This document shows positions 24,651 through 32,361 of a DNA stretch of 33,009 nucleotides, piece after piece. This stretch comes from CAZEBW01 sp964510205 (lineage in GTDB: Bacteria > Chloroflexota > Anaerolineae > VGOG01), in contig CAZEBW010000039.1 of NCBI GenBank assembly GCA_964510205.1, forward strand, positions 1-33,009, given 5' to 3'. The position numbers were made by a program, and so were the translations under genes. Under the pieces are notes generated by a model. The model saw only the letters and a list, made by a program, of their open reading frames with translations, did no database searches and was not told the origin of the DNA. How positions within the stretch are numbered: the stretch's first letter is position 1; the number at the start of each line of letters is the position of its first letter.

Positions 24651-25775
24651 ATGCCAGACAGACAAATACCAGAAGGACTACTCACCACCGACCAGCCCGA
24701 CCTGTTCTTCGAGGACAACACCGTTGGCTGGCTGAAGAAAGAAGTCTGGGAGGCCAGCGACGTTGAGATAGACGCCATCCTGGCCGAGTACGGCGTCCCC
24801 TCGCCGGTGGAGTGGGGCAAGCCCGGTTCGTACATTCAAACCACCGTGCGCTGGCAGGTCGAGGAGAATCGGCGCCAGAACGACGTCGTTCTCATCCCCG
24901 TGGGCTGCACGGAGCTGCACGGGCGGCACCTGGCCAGCGCGTCGGATACGCTGTACGTTAGCCAGATCTGCGAGGGCGTGCGCCGCTATACGGCCAAGCG
25001 AGGCGCGCCGGTCAACCTGGCCCTGCCGCCGCTGATGTACGGCGCGCACCCCTACCATCACCTGGGCATGCCGGGCACCGTGGTCGTGCGCGAGAACGTG
25101 GTGCGGGAGCTGATGATGGACGTGATGTTGGGGCTATGGAACGACGGCTTCCGCAAGCAGATCATCATCAACAACCACGGCCACCTGTGGGTGCTGGAGT
25201 CGGCGGTGCAGCAGTTCCAGAAGCGCTATCAACTGCCCGGCATCTTCCGCGTGATTGATTGGCACCGCGCGGTGCGCGAGTTCTTCCGCACCACCGAAAA
25301 GGGCGGCAAGTGGGACACCAACTTCGTCCACGCCGATGAGTCGGAGACATCGCTGGGTCTGCTGTTCCATCCCGAAATGGTGGACATGCGCTACGCGGTG
25401 GACACCGAGGGCAAGAGCTACCTGCCGGACGGCCACTTCGACAAATCGGTGGACCCCTTCGGGCGGCCCAGCCGCTGGTCGGAAGGGGAGGGTCACTTCG
25501 CCATTGAGATCGCTGCCACGCCGGAGGGCATCGTCGGCAAGGCCACCCACGGTTCGGCGGACAAGGCCAAGCGTCCGGTGGCGGCCATCCTGCGCTACCT
25601 GACGCTGCTCAACGACCAGATTCTAGAAGCCTTCCCGCCCGGCGCCGCGCCGCCGGTGGAAGAGGTAACTCTGCGCAGCGAGGCTGAGATGGAGCCCTAC
25701 CTGCGCGAGCCGCTCAGCGAGGGTTGGAAGCCGGTGTACGGGCTGCCACGGATTGGGCAGGGCACGGAGTTGTAA
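24651..25775 (+). CDS. iolN: Creatininase-family hydrolase, likely 3-dehydro-scyllo-inosose hydrolase
   Basis: Predicted metal-dependent ring-opening hydrolase converting the diketo-inositol product of IolM to 5-keto-L-gluconate. The product is 374 residues and has the creatininase-type metal motif E88-L-H90-G-R-H93 with D99, then NNHGH with H176 and H178, and HADESE with E232. Known creatininases are about 250-260 residues; this longer form, with N- and C-terminal extensions, resembles T. maritima TM0413 (IolN). The frame is open upstream to 24546, but ATG 24651 has a GAGAGG site at 24641-24646 and avoids translating the intergenic hairpins. It sits between iolM and iolO, which strongly supports the pathway role; creatinine hydrolysis is unlikely in this setting. 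Confidence 0.78.
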   Translation: MPDRQIPEGLLTTDQPDLFFEDNTVGWLKKEVWEASDVEIDAILAEYGVPSPVEWGKPGSYIQTTVRWQVEENRRQNDVVLIPVGCTELHGRHLASASDTLYVSQICEGVRRYTAKRGAPVNLALPPLMYGAHPYHHLGMPGTVVVRENVVRELMMDVMLGLWNDGFRKQIIINNHGHLWVLESAVQQFQKRYQLPGIFRVIDWHRAVREFFRTTEKGGKWDTNFVHADESETSLGLLFHPEMVDMRYAVDTEGKSYLPDGHFDKSVDPFGRPSRWSEGEGHFAIEIAATPEGIVGKATHGSADKAKRPVAAILRYLTLLNDQILEAFPPGAAPPVEEVTLRSEAEMEPYLREPLSEGWKPVYGLPRIGQGTEL

Positions 25776-25776
25776 G

Positions 25777-25896
25777 GACAAGTGACAAGTGACAAGTGAC
25801 AAGTGACTAGGGACAAGGGACAAGGGACAAGGGAACGAGGTAGCACCTGTCCCTAGTCCCTGACCCTAGTCCCTAGTCACTCATCACTCATGACCC
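25777..25896. repeat. Self-complementary heptamer arrays between iolN and iolO
   Basis: Eight consecutive 7-bp units begin one base after the TAA stop: GACAAGT four times, GACTAGG, then GACAAGG three times (25777-25832). After a short gap, 25849-25896 has heptamers of the complementary kind, such as TCCCTAG, TCCCTGA, CCCTAGT and CACTCAT. The two halves can pair as a long imperfect hairpin. The block fills almost the whole gap up to the iolO ribosome-binding site. Confidence 0.85.
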
Positions 25897-25909
25897 TGGA
25901 GTAGATTCT

Positions 25910-26722
25910 ATGAGGCTGAGCATCGTCCTATCCACCCACTCCGCCCAGTTCCAGGCCGTGGCCTTCAAAGGCGACTTCGAGGCCAACGTGGCCAAGATCG
26001 CGGGCTGGGGCTACGACGGCGTGGAGCTGGCTATCCGCGATCCCAATTTGATTGACGCCGACGAGCTGCTGCGCGTGGTGACGACGCACGGCCTGGAAGT
26101 GCCGGCCATCGGCACCGGCCAGGCCTGGGGCGAGGAGGGGCTGTCGTTCACCGATCCCGATCCAGACGTGCGGGCGGCGGCCATCCAGCGAGTGTGCGAC
26201 CACGTGCCCTTTGCGTCCCGCGCCGGCGCGGCCATCATCATCGGGCTGCTGCGCGGCATCGTGAAGCCAGGCGTGGGCCACGATCAGGCCTACGCCTGGC
26301 TCATTGACGCGCTGCAGCGCTGTTCGGCAGCGGCTGCACCCCACGACGTGCGCCTGGTGCTGGAGCCCATCAACCGCTACGAGACCACGCTCATCAACAA
26401 CGTCGAGCAGGGGCTGGCGCTCATGCAGGAAGTGGGCGCAGACAACTTCGGCCTGCTGCTGGACACCTTCCACATGAACATCGAGGAGCCGGTGATCGAG
26501 GACAGCATCCGCGCCTGTGGCGACCGCATCTTTCACTTCCACGTGGCCGACTCCAACCGCTGGTATCCCGGCGCGGGGCACCTGGACTTCAGGTCCGTCC
26601 TAGACGCCCTCTTCGCCACCGGCTACCAGGGCTACGTCTCCGGCGAGTTCATGCCCCTGCCCGACGCCGACACGTCGGCCCAGCGTGGCCTCGCCTACTT
26701 GCGGCGGCTTTACGCTTCATAA
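25910..26722 (+). CDS. iolO: Sugar epimerase (xylose-isomerase-like TIM barrel), likely 5-keto-L-gluconate epimerase
   Basis: Predicted to epimerise 5-keto-L-gluconate to D-tagaturonate, the last dedicated step of the Thermotoga-type inositol route. The 270-residue product has the four expected metal ligands of AP_endonuc_2-type barrels: E152 (LEPINRYET), D185 (LLDTFHMNIEE), H211 (FHFHVADSNRW) and E246 (VSGEFMPLP). From memory, these stretches and AIGTGQAW, IIGLLRG and GHLDFRSV correspond closely to T. maritima TM0416, supporting IolO rather than inosose dehydratase or other relatives. GGAG at 25898-25901 precedes ATG 25910 by 8 bases. An intrinsic terminator 15 bp downstream ends the unit. 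Confidence 0.85.
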   Translation: MRLSIVLSTHSAQFQAVAFKGDFEANVAKIAGWGYDGVELAIRDPNLIDADELLRVVTTHGLEVPAIGTGQAWGEEGLSFTDPDPDVRAAAIQRVCDHVPFASRAGAAIIIGLLRGIVKPGVGHDQAYAWLIDALQRCSAAAAPHDVRLVLEPINRYETTLINNVEQGLALMQEVGADNFGLLLDTFHMNIEEPVIEDSIRACGDRIFHFHVADSNRWYPGAGHLDFRSVLDALFATGYQGYVSGEFMPLPDADTSAQRGLAYLRRLYAS

Positions 26723-26737
26723 AAGGGACGAAGTGTG

Positions 26738-26774
26738 AAAAGACCTCTGGGATTGTGGCCTCAGAGGTCTTTTT
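26738..26774 (+). terminator. Intrinsic terminator after iolO
   Basis: The stem is AAAAGACCTCTG (26738-26749) with CAGAGGTCTTTT (26762-26773), 12 bp, a 12-base loop and a run of five T at 26770-26774. It starts 15 bp after the iolO stop and separates the inositol unit from uxaC. Confidence 0.9.
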
Positions 26775-26790
26775 GTTTGCGATAGCCGAC

Positions 26791-26819
26791 TTGCCAATTA
26801 GCAGCAAATGTTCTACAAT
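26791..26819 (+). promoter_or_regulatory. Promoter of uxaC, probably giving a leaderless transcript
   Basis: TTGCCA at 26791-26796 and TACAAT at 26814-26819 with a 17-bp spacer. Transcription would be expected to begin about 7 bases after the -10 box, at or next to the A of ATG 26826. Confidence 0.68.
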
Positions 26820-26825
26820 AAGAGC

Positions 26826-28271
26826 ATGTCTCACCCCAAATGGCATTTACCCTCAGGCCGATACTTCGACCCCGATCCGACGCAGCGGCGCGTGGCGCGG
26901 GAGCTGTACGAATCGGTGGCCGATCTACCCCTCGTCTGCCCGCACGGGCACGTGGATCCCAGCCTCTTCGCCGACGAGGACGCCACCTTCGGCACGCCGG
27001 CCGAGCTGCTCATCATCCCCGATCACTACGTCTTCCGCATGTACTACTCGCAAGGCATCCCGTTGGAGGCGCTGGGCCTTTTCCCCTCTCCCTCTCAGGG
27101 AGAGGGGTCAGGGGTGAGGGTAGAAAGCGATCACCGCCGCATCTGGCAGACCTTCGCCGACCACTTCTATCTGTTTCGCGGCACGCCCACTGGCGTCTGG
27201 CTGGCCTACATGTTCAAAGAGGTGTTTGGCATCGAAGAGAAGCTGACGGGGGCCACGGCGCAGGTGATCTACGAGCAACTGGCGGAGAAACTGGCCTGGC
27301 CGGAGTTTCGCCCCCGCGCCCTGTTCGAGCGCTTCAACGTCGAGGTGCTCTGCACCACCGACTTCGCCACCGATGCGCTGAACCATCACCAGGCGATTCG
27401 CGCATCCGGCTGGCAAGGGGACATCCGACCCACTTTTCGACCCGACGACGTGGTTCATCTGCTGAGGCCGGGCTGGCGGGAGAACATTGATAAGCTGAGC
27501 GACCTGAGCGGGATCGAGGTCAACTCCTACCCAGCTTTGATCCAGGCGCTGGAGGAGCGACGAGCTTTCTTCAAATCGCTGGGAGCGGTGGCCACCGACA
27601 GCGATGGCACCTCGCTGACCACGGGCGAGCTATCCCCGCGCGAAGCGGATGGGGTTTTTCAGCGAGCCTTGAGGGGCCAGGCTGCCGAGGAGGACGCCGC
27701 TCGCTTTTTCGGCCACATGCTGATGGAGAGCGCGCGGATGAGCATCGAGGACGGGCTGGTGATGCAGGTGCATTTTGGCTCGTGCCGCAACCACAATCAA
27801 CCGCTGTTCGATCGCTTCGGTCCCGACATGGGCTGCGACATCCCCATCCAGGCCGAGTTCACCCACAACCTGCGACCGCTGCTGAACAAATACGGCAACG
27901 ACCCGCGTCTGACCTTCATCGTCTTCACCCTGGACGAATCCACCTACGCCCGCGAGTTGGCTCCCCTGGCGGGGCATTATCCGGCTCTGAAACTCGGCCC
28001 GCCCTGGTGGTTCCACGACAGCATCAACGGCATGAAGCGTTACTTCGAGCAGGTCATCGAGACGGCCGGGCTCTACAACACCGTCGGCTTCAACGACGAC
28101 ACACGCTCTTTTCCTTCCATCCCCGCCCGCCACGACCTGTGGCGTCGCGCCAGCGCCAACTGGCTGGCCGGCCTGGTGGTGCGGGGAGTTGTGGACAGCG
28201 ATGACGCCTGCGAGATGATCCAGGATATGGCCTATCGGTTGGCCAAGCGGGCTTACAAATTTGGAGACTAA
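26826..28271 (+). CDS. uxaC: Uronate isomerase (glucuronate isomerase family)
   Basis: Cytoplasmic amidohydrolase-fold isomerase interconverting D-glucuronate/D-fructuronate and D-galacturonate/D-tagaturonate. The product is 481 residues, slightly above the usual 450-470. The metal-binding HxH is H40-G-H42 in LVCPHGHVDPSLF. Other family stretches are EVLCTTDFATD, RPTFRPDD and KLGPPWWFHDS. Residues 86-99 (FPSPSQGEGSGVRV) come from a palindromic DNA repeat inserted in frame. ATG 26826 is preferred to in-frame ATG 26808 because the latter lies between the -35 and -10 boxes of the predicted promoter; neither has a clear ribosome-binding site. As IolO yields tagaturonate, this enzyme may connect inositol breakdown to the hexuronate pathway. 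Confidence 0.92.
   Translation: MSHPKWHLPSGRYFDPDPTQRRVARELYESVADLPLVCPHGHVDPSLFADEDATFGTPAELLIIPDHYVFRMYYSQGIPLEALGLFPSPSQGEGSGVRVESDHRRIWQTFADHFYLFRGTPTGVWLAYMFKEVFGIEEKLTGATAQVIYEQLAEKLAWPEFRPRALFERFNVEVLCTTDFATDALNHHQAIRASGWQGDIRPTFRPDDVVHLLRPGWRENIDKLSDLSGIEVNSYPALIQALEERRAFFKSLGAVATDSDGTSLTTGELSPREADGVFQRALRGQAAEEDAARFFGHMLMESARMSIEDGLVMQVHFGSCRNHNQPLFDRFGPDMGCDIPIQAEFTHNLRPLLNKYGNDPRLTFIVFTLDESTYARELAPLAGHYPALKLGPPWWFHDSINGMKRYFEQVIETAGLYNTVGFNDDTRSFPSIPARHDLWRRASANWLAGLVVRGVVDSDDACEMIQDMAYRLAKRAYKFGD
27083..27120. repeat. Palindromic repeat inserted in frame within uxaC
   Basis: A perfect 11-bp stem, CCCCTCTCCCT (27083-27093) with 27097-27107, is followed by TCAGGGGTGAGGG. This is a common dispersed intergenic repeat, recognisable by its translation PSPSQGEGSGVRV. 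It adds about 14 residues between conserved IPLEALG and DHRRIWQTFADH without disturbing the frame. Confidence 0.78.
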
Positions 28272-28326
28272 CTTGCCCCGTTTGCTCGAGATCAACTCTG
28301 CCAAAAAACGAAAGGAGAAGAGGAAA

Positions 28327-29676
28327 ATGTGGAAACAAGTGAACAGGACGGTCGCTGGAGGGTTCCTCATGCTGTTGGCGGTTGGCATGGTGGTAGCGGG
28401 ATGCAGTCCGGCTGCAACGCCGTCGCCCACCCCGGCACCCACCGCAACGCCGACTGAAGCGCCCAAAGAAGTCGTCTTGACGATGGGCTCGTGGAGGCCA
28501 GACGATGTTGAGCAGATGAACCGCATCTTGGCCGCATTCCACGAGAAACACCCAATTATCACGGTCAGACACGAGCCCACTTCGCCGCCAGAGTACAACG
28601 CTGCCCTCGAAGCGCAACTGGAAGCAGGCACTGCGCCCGACCTGTTCTATCTGCGCTCCTACTCGACCTCCCGTGCGTTGTATGAACGGGGATATCTTGA
28701 GTCTCTAGGAGACCTGCCGGGTTTGAGGGAGAATTTCGACCCGGCAATGCTGTCTCCGTGGACCACCGACGATGGCGTACCCTACGGCGTTCCCTTCATT
28801 GCAACCTCTCATGGCATCTACTACAATCAGGAACTGTTTGAAGAATTGGACCTGAGTGTGCCCGATACCTGGGAAGAGCTGCTCACTACCGCACAGGCCA
28901 TCGAGGACGCTGGCTATATTCCGTTCGCCAACACGTCTGGGGATCCCTGGACCATCGCCGAGATCGTGTTCATGAACCTGGTGCCCAACTTCATTGGCGG
29001 GCGCGAGGGCCGCATGGAGTACCTGACGGGGAAACGCTGCTTCAACGATGAACACGTCGTGGCGGCGTTCCAGGCGGTCAAAGACCTGGCCCCTTTCTTC
29101 CCCGAAAACCACCAATTGCTCACCTACACCGACAGCTTGCAGCTCTTTGCCCAAGGCAAAGCGGCCATGTGGATGGGGGGCTCCTGGGACATTCCCTTCT
29201 TTGAGGCGACGGAGCCAGCCTTCGAGTGGAGTGTGTTTGCGGTTCCCCCGCCGGCCGGGCAGCCGGCCCACGTCACCTTTCACCTGGACGTGGCGATGGG
29301 GCTGAACGCTGCCTCCACCCACAAAGAGGAAGCGAGGGTGTTTCTGGAGTGGATGACCACCCGCGAGTGTGCTGAATTGCTGGGTAACGAGCTGCCGGGC
29401 TTTTTCCCCATGCATCGGGGATACGCCGACGGCTTAGCTTCGCACGCTATCGCCAACGAGCACGCCAACGCTTTTCTGCTCCTCAACCAGGGGCGGGGCA
29501 CCGATGTCCGCTTTGCCTGGGAGAAGCTGCGGGATGGCTCACCAGACGGCTATGTGCTCATGCAAGACGGCGCGATGGCCGTCCTGCGGGGCGAGCAAAC
29601 CCCGCAGGAAGCTGCCGACGCGCTCCAGGCGGGGTTGGCCCAGTGGTTCGAACCGGCCCAGGAATGTGGCCAATAG
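28327..29676 (+). CDS. Extracellular sugar-binding lipoprotein (SBP family 1)
   Basis: Solute-binding protein of the SBP_bac_1 (MalE/UgpB) type, 449 residues, anchored at the outer face of the membrane. The signal peptide ends in the lipobox V-A-G-C with C26 as the lipidated residue, followed by a Pro/Thr-rich linker (residues 28-46). The mature part carries typical landmarks: APDLFYLRSYS, PYGVPF, IYYNQELFEELDLSVPDTWEEL and KAAMWMGGSWD. AAAGGAG at 28311-28317 precedes ATG 28327. No permease genes of the matching MalF/MalG type follow; a histidine kinase gene starts 18 bp later. It may therefore serve as a ligand sensor for that kinase, or supply a transporter encoded elsewhere. The ligand is unknown; a uronate or oligosaccharide is a guess from uxaC. 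Confidence 0.9.
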   Translation: MWKQVNRTVAGGFLMLLAVGMVVAGCSPAATPSPTPAPTATPTEAPKEVVLTMGSWRPDDVEQMNRILAAFHEKHPIITVRHEPTSPPEYNAALEAQLEAGTAPDLFYLRSYSTSRALYERGYLESLGDLPGLRENFDPAMLSPWTTDDGVPYGVPFIATSHGIYYNQELFEELDLSVPDTWEELLTTAQAIEDAGYIPFANTSGDPWTIAEIVFMNLVPNFIGGREGRMEYLTGKRCFNDEHVVAAFQAVKDLAPFFPENHQLLTYTDSLQLFAQGKAAMWMGGSWDIPFFEATEPAFEWSVFAVPPPAGQPAHVTFHLDVAMGLNAASTHKEEARVFLEWMTTRECAELLGNELPGFFPMHRGYADGLASHAIANEHANAFLLLNQGRGTDVRFAWEKLRDGSPDGYVLMQDGAMAVLRGEQTPQEAADALQAGLAQWFEPAQECGQ

Positions 29677-29694
29677 GCAGATGGGGAGTACCTG

Positions 29695-31920
29695 ATGCCC
29701 AAGGTTTTTCAAAGCAGGTTCAGCGCCGGGATTGTCCTAAGCTATCTGATAGCCCTGCTGGTGGTGGTTGCCATTGGCGTCCTGGCCGCTGTTCGGCTCA
29801 ACCAGATCAGCGCGTCCGTAGACAACCTCACCAGTAACTTGGCGGCGGACATGGCGCTTTCCAAGGAGATCGTCAGCCAGGTGTTGCTGGCTCGTCTGTC
29901 TGCCAACAAGTACGTCAGGACGCAAAGCCAGGCCGATTTGGATCGTTTCCACGAGGAGTTCGCCGGGCTAGAAGTGCTTCTGGATCAGGCCAGTCGCCAG
30001 ATCACCGACTCCGGTCGGGTAGAGGCCGCTTCATCAACCTATGTCCGAAGCGGCCTCGACTGCATCGTGCCGGCCGTCGAAGAGTATGGGGATGCGTTCG
30101 ACCAAGCTGCGGAGCTGATCAGGAAGCGCCAGACGATTCAATCGGAAGTGCTCGATGTCCAGGGATTGTTGATCGAGAACAAACTGACCGCCCTCCGTAT
30201 CCACGTCGTTTCCCTGGATGATCCTCTGGCCTTTCTTGCCCTGGGCAATGCCCAGAACGCCTTTCAGTTGATGCGTCTGAACACGGCCAAGTACCTGGAA
30301 GAGGGGGATGAAAGATACGTCGTGCTGTTCAAGAGGGGCTACGAGCAAGCCCAAGCGGCCTTTTCCAGCCTGGAAACGATCTTGCAGGACCCTGTTCAGC
30401 GTAAGAACTCCTCCGAAGCGAAAGCTGCTGCCCATGCTTATCACGAAGCGTTTCAAACCATCCGCGCGGATTACGTTGAACTGAAAGACCTCTTCCGGAC
30501 AAAGCTGGATGTGCTCGAGCCGCAGATCAGCGACACCGCCTCCGAGATTGTGGTGAGTATCGAGCAAGAATTCGAGGCACAAAACGAGCTTGCGCAAACC
30601 CTGATCTTTCAAACGCGGCTGGTGCTGGTGGTTACGACAGCGATTGCGATTCTGACTGGGTTGGGCTTAGGCGTTGTGCTCAATCGTCGCATCGCCGAGC
30701 GCGAGCGAGCGGAGCAGGCACTGCGGGAAAGCGAGGAGCGCTACCGCGGCCTGTTTGAGCGCGTGCCTGTGGGAATCTATCGCTCCACGCCTGCGGGGCA
30801 GTTCCTCGACGTCAACCCGGCCATGGCGCAAATGCTGGGTTACCCAGACCGCGAGTCCCTGCTGGCGGTCGAGGCAGCCGATGTACATGTGAACCCTGAA
30901 AGTCGCGAGCAATGGCGGACCCTGCTAGAACGCAAAGGGGTGGTGCGTGCTTACGAACTGCAATTGCGCCAGCGCGACGGCACGGCCATCTGGGTAACGG
31001 ATAACGTACGGGTCGTCCGGGGCCAGGATAACCAGGTGCTTTACTACGAAGGGACCCTGGAGGACATCACTGAGCGCAAGCGGGCGGAGGATGAATTGCG
31101 GGTCTACCACGACCACCTCGAGGACCTGGTGGAAGAGCGCACCGCCGAGCTAGAGCAGGCCAACGAAGAAATCAAGCAGTTCGCCTACATCGTCTCCCAC
31201 GACCTGCGAGCGCCGCTAGTCAACCTGAAGGGCTTTTCAACCGAACTTCGCTTTGCCCTGGACGAGATCCAGTCCGCTATGAGCGCGGCTCTGTCCCACC
31301 TGGACGAGGAACAGCAGGAAACACTACGCTATGCCCTGGAAGAAGACGTGCCGGAAGCCTTGGGCTTCATTGAGTCCTCTGTGACTCGCATGGACGACTT
31401 CATCAGCGCTGTCTTGAGGCTCTCACGCCTGGGCCGCCGCGACCTCCATCTGGAGACGCTGGGCATGGAAGCTCTCGTTCGGGGGATTTTGGACAGCCTG
31501 GCCCACCAGATCGAAGAGCGCCAAGGGAAGGTGACCGTGGGGCCGTTGCCTGAGGTGGTCGCCGACCGGACCTCGATGGAGCAGATCATGGGCAACCTGT
31601 TGGGCAACAGTGTGAAATATCTCGATCCTGACCGCCCCGCAGAGATCGAGATCACCGCTGAGCGCGGCGACGACGAGACCGTTTTCCGAATCCGCGACAA
31701 CGGGCGGGGAATCGCCGAGGAGGACATGCCCAAAGTGTTTGCCCCGTTCCGCCGCATCGGCCGGCAGGATGTGCCGGGCGAGGGCATGGGACTGCCCTAC
31801 GTCCAGGCCCTGGTTCGCCGCCACGGCGGGCGCATCTGGTGCGAATCCGAACCGGGGGTGGGGACGACGTTTAGCTTCACTATCTCTAATCATCTCGGAA
31901 GGGGAGAGAATGATGCCTAG
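29695..31920 (+). CDS. Membrane PAS-domain sensor histidine kinase
   Basis: Sensor kinase of 741 residues. Layout: transmembrane helix 13-33; a long helical extracytoplasmic sensor region 34-305, resembling helical-bundle chemoreceptor sensors; transmembrane helix 307-328; PAS domain about 345-465, starting SEERYRGLFERVPVG; a coiled coil; a HisKA-type domain with phosphoacceptor H502 in YIVSHDLRAPLVNLKGF; and an ATPase domain with N-box N634, G1 box D668-N-G-R-G and a G2 box GEGMGLPYV. The kinase core resembles phytochrome-type kinases, which usually pair with Rcp-type regulators like the next gene. ATG 29695 follows GGGGAG (29683-29688). It is 18 bp from the binding-lipoprotein gene and overlaps the regulator gene, so the three genes probably form a single unit. 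Confidence 0.92.
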   Translation: MPKVFQSRFSAGIVLSYLIALLVVVAIGVLAAVRLNQISASVDNLTSNLAADMALSKEIVSQVLLARLSANKYVRTQSQADLDRFHEEFAGLEVLLDQASRQITDSGRVEAASSTYVRSGLDCIVPAVEEYGDAFDQAAELIRKRQTIQSEVLDVQGLLIENKLTALRIHVVSLDDPLAFLALGNAQNAFQLMRLNTAKYLEEGDERYVVLFKRGYEQAQAAFSSLETILQDPVQRKNSSEAKAAAHAYHEAFQTIRADYVELKDLFRTKLDVLEPQISDTASEIVVSIEQEFEAQNELAQTLIFQTRLVLVVTTAIAILTGLGLGVVLNRRIAERERAEQALRESEERYRGLFERVPVGIYRSTPAGQFLDVNPAMAQMLGYPDRESLLAVEAADVHVNPESREQWRTLLERKGVVRAYELQLRQRDGTAIWVTDNVRVVRGQDNQVLYYEGTLEDITERKRAEDELRVYHDHLEDLVEERTAELEQANEEIKQFAYIVSHDLRAPLVNLKGFSTELRFALDEIQSAMSAALSHLDEEQQETLRYALEEDVPEALGFIESSVTRMDDFISAVLRLSRLGRRDLHLETLGMEALVRGILDSLAHQIEERQGKVTVGPLPEVVADRTSMEQIMGNLLGNSVKYLDPDRPAEIEITAERGDDETVFRIRDNGRGIAEEDMPKVFAPFRRIGRQDVPGEGMGLPYVQALVRRHGGRIWCESEPGVGTTFSFTISNHLGRGENDA

Positions 31921-32356
31921 AATGCAAGAAGTATCCATTCTGCTAGTGGAGGACGACCCAGGTCATGCCCGCTTGATTCAGAAAAACCTGCGTCGTTCTA
32001 ACATCACCAACGATGTCGTCACTGTGAGCGACGGCCAGCAGGCGCTCGACTACCTGTTCGCCGAGGGCGAGTACGCGGGGGGCGAACGCCCCTCGCCGCT
32101 GCTGGTGTTGCTGGATCTGAACCTGCCCGTGCTCGATGGCTACCAGGTGCTGGAGCGCATGAAGGCGGACGAGCGCACGCGGCGCATTCCGGTGATCATC
32201 CTGACCACTACCGATGATGCCCGCGAGGTGTCTCGCTGCTACGACCTGGGCTGCAACGTCTACATCACCAAGCCGGTGGACTACGAGCAATTCTCCGACG
32301 CCATCCGCAAAATCGGCTTGTTCCTGTCGGTGGTCACCATACCGGACGGGGAGTGA
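31913..32356 (+). CDS. Rcp-type single-domain response regulator
   Basis: Receiver domain protein of 147 residues without an output domain. The acidic pair is D14-D15, the phosphoacceptor is D68 in VLLDLNLPVLDG, and the conserved lysine is in YITKPVDYEQF. The insertion EGEYAGGERPSPLL before the phosphoacceptor is typical of Rcp1-like regulators that partner phytochrome-class kinases. Three ATGs are possible: 31910, 31913 and 31922. ATG 31913 gives the best spacing to AAGGGGAG and overlaps the kinase stop by 8 bases, indicating translational coupling. Probably relays phosphate to a downstream partner rather than binding DNA. Confidence 0.92.
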   Translation: MPRMQEVSILLVEDDPGHARLIQKNLRRSNITNDVVTVSDGQQALDYLFAEGEYAGGERPSPLLVLLDLNLPVLDGYQVLERMKADERTRRIPVIILTTTDDAREVSRCYDLGCNVYITKPVDYEQFSDAIRKIGLFLSVVTIPDGE

Positions 32357-32361
32357 GCGCT

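Noticed and set aside
24651..25775. True creatinine amidohydrolase
   Set aside because: The fold motif is present, but length and location between iolM and iolO fit IolN; no creatine-degradation genes are present.
25777..25896. Possible CRISPR array
   Set aside because: Units are 7 bp and contiguous without spacers; no cas genes are nearby.
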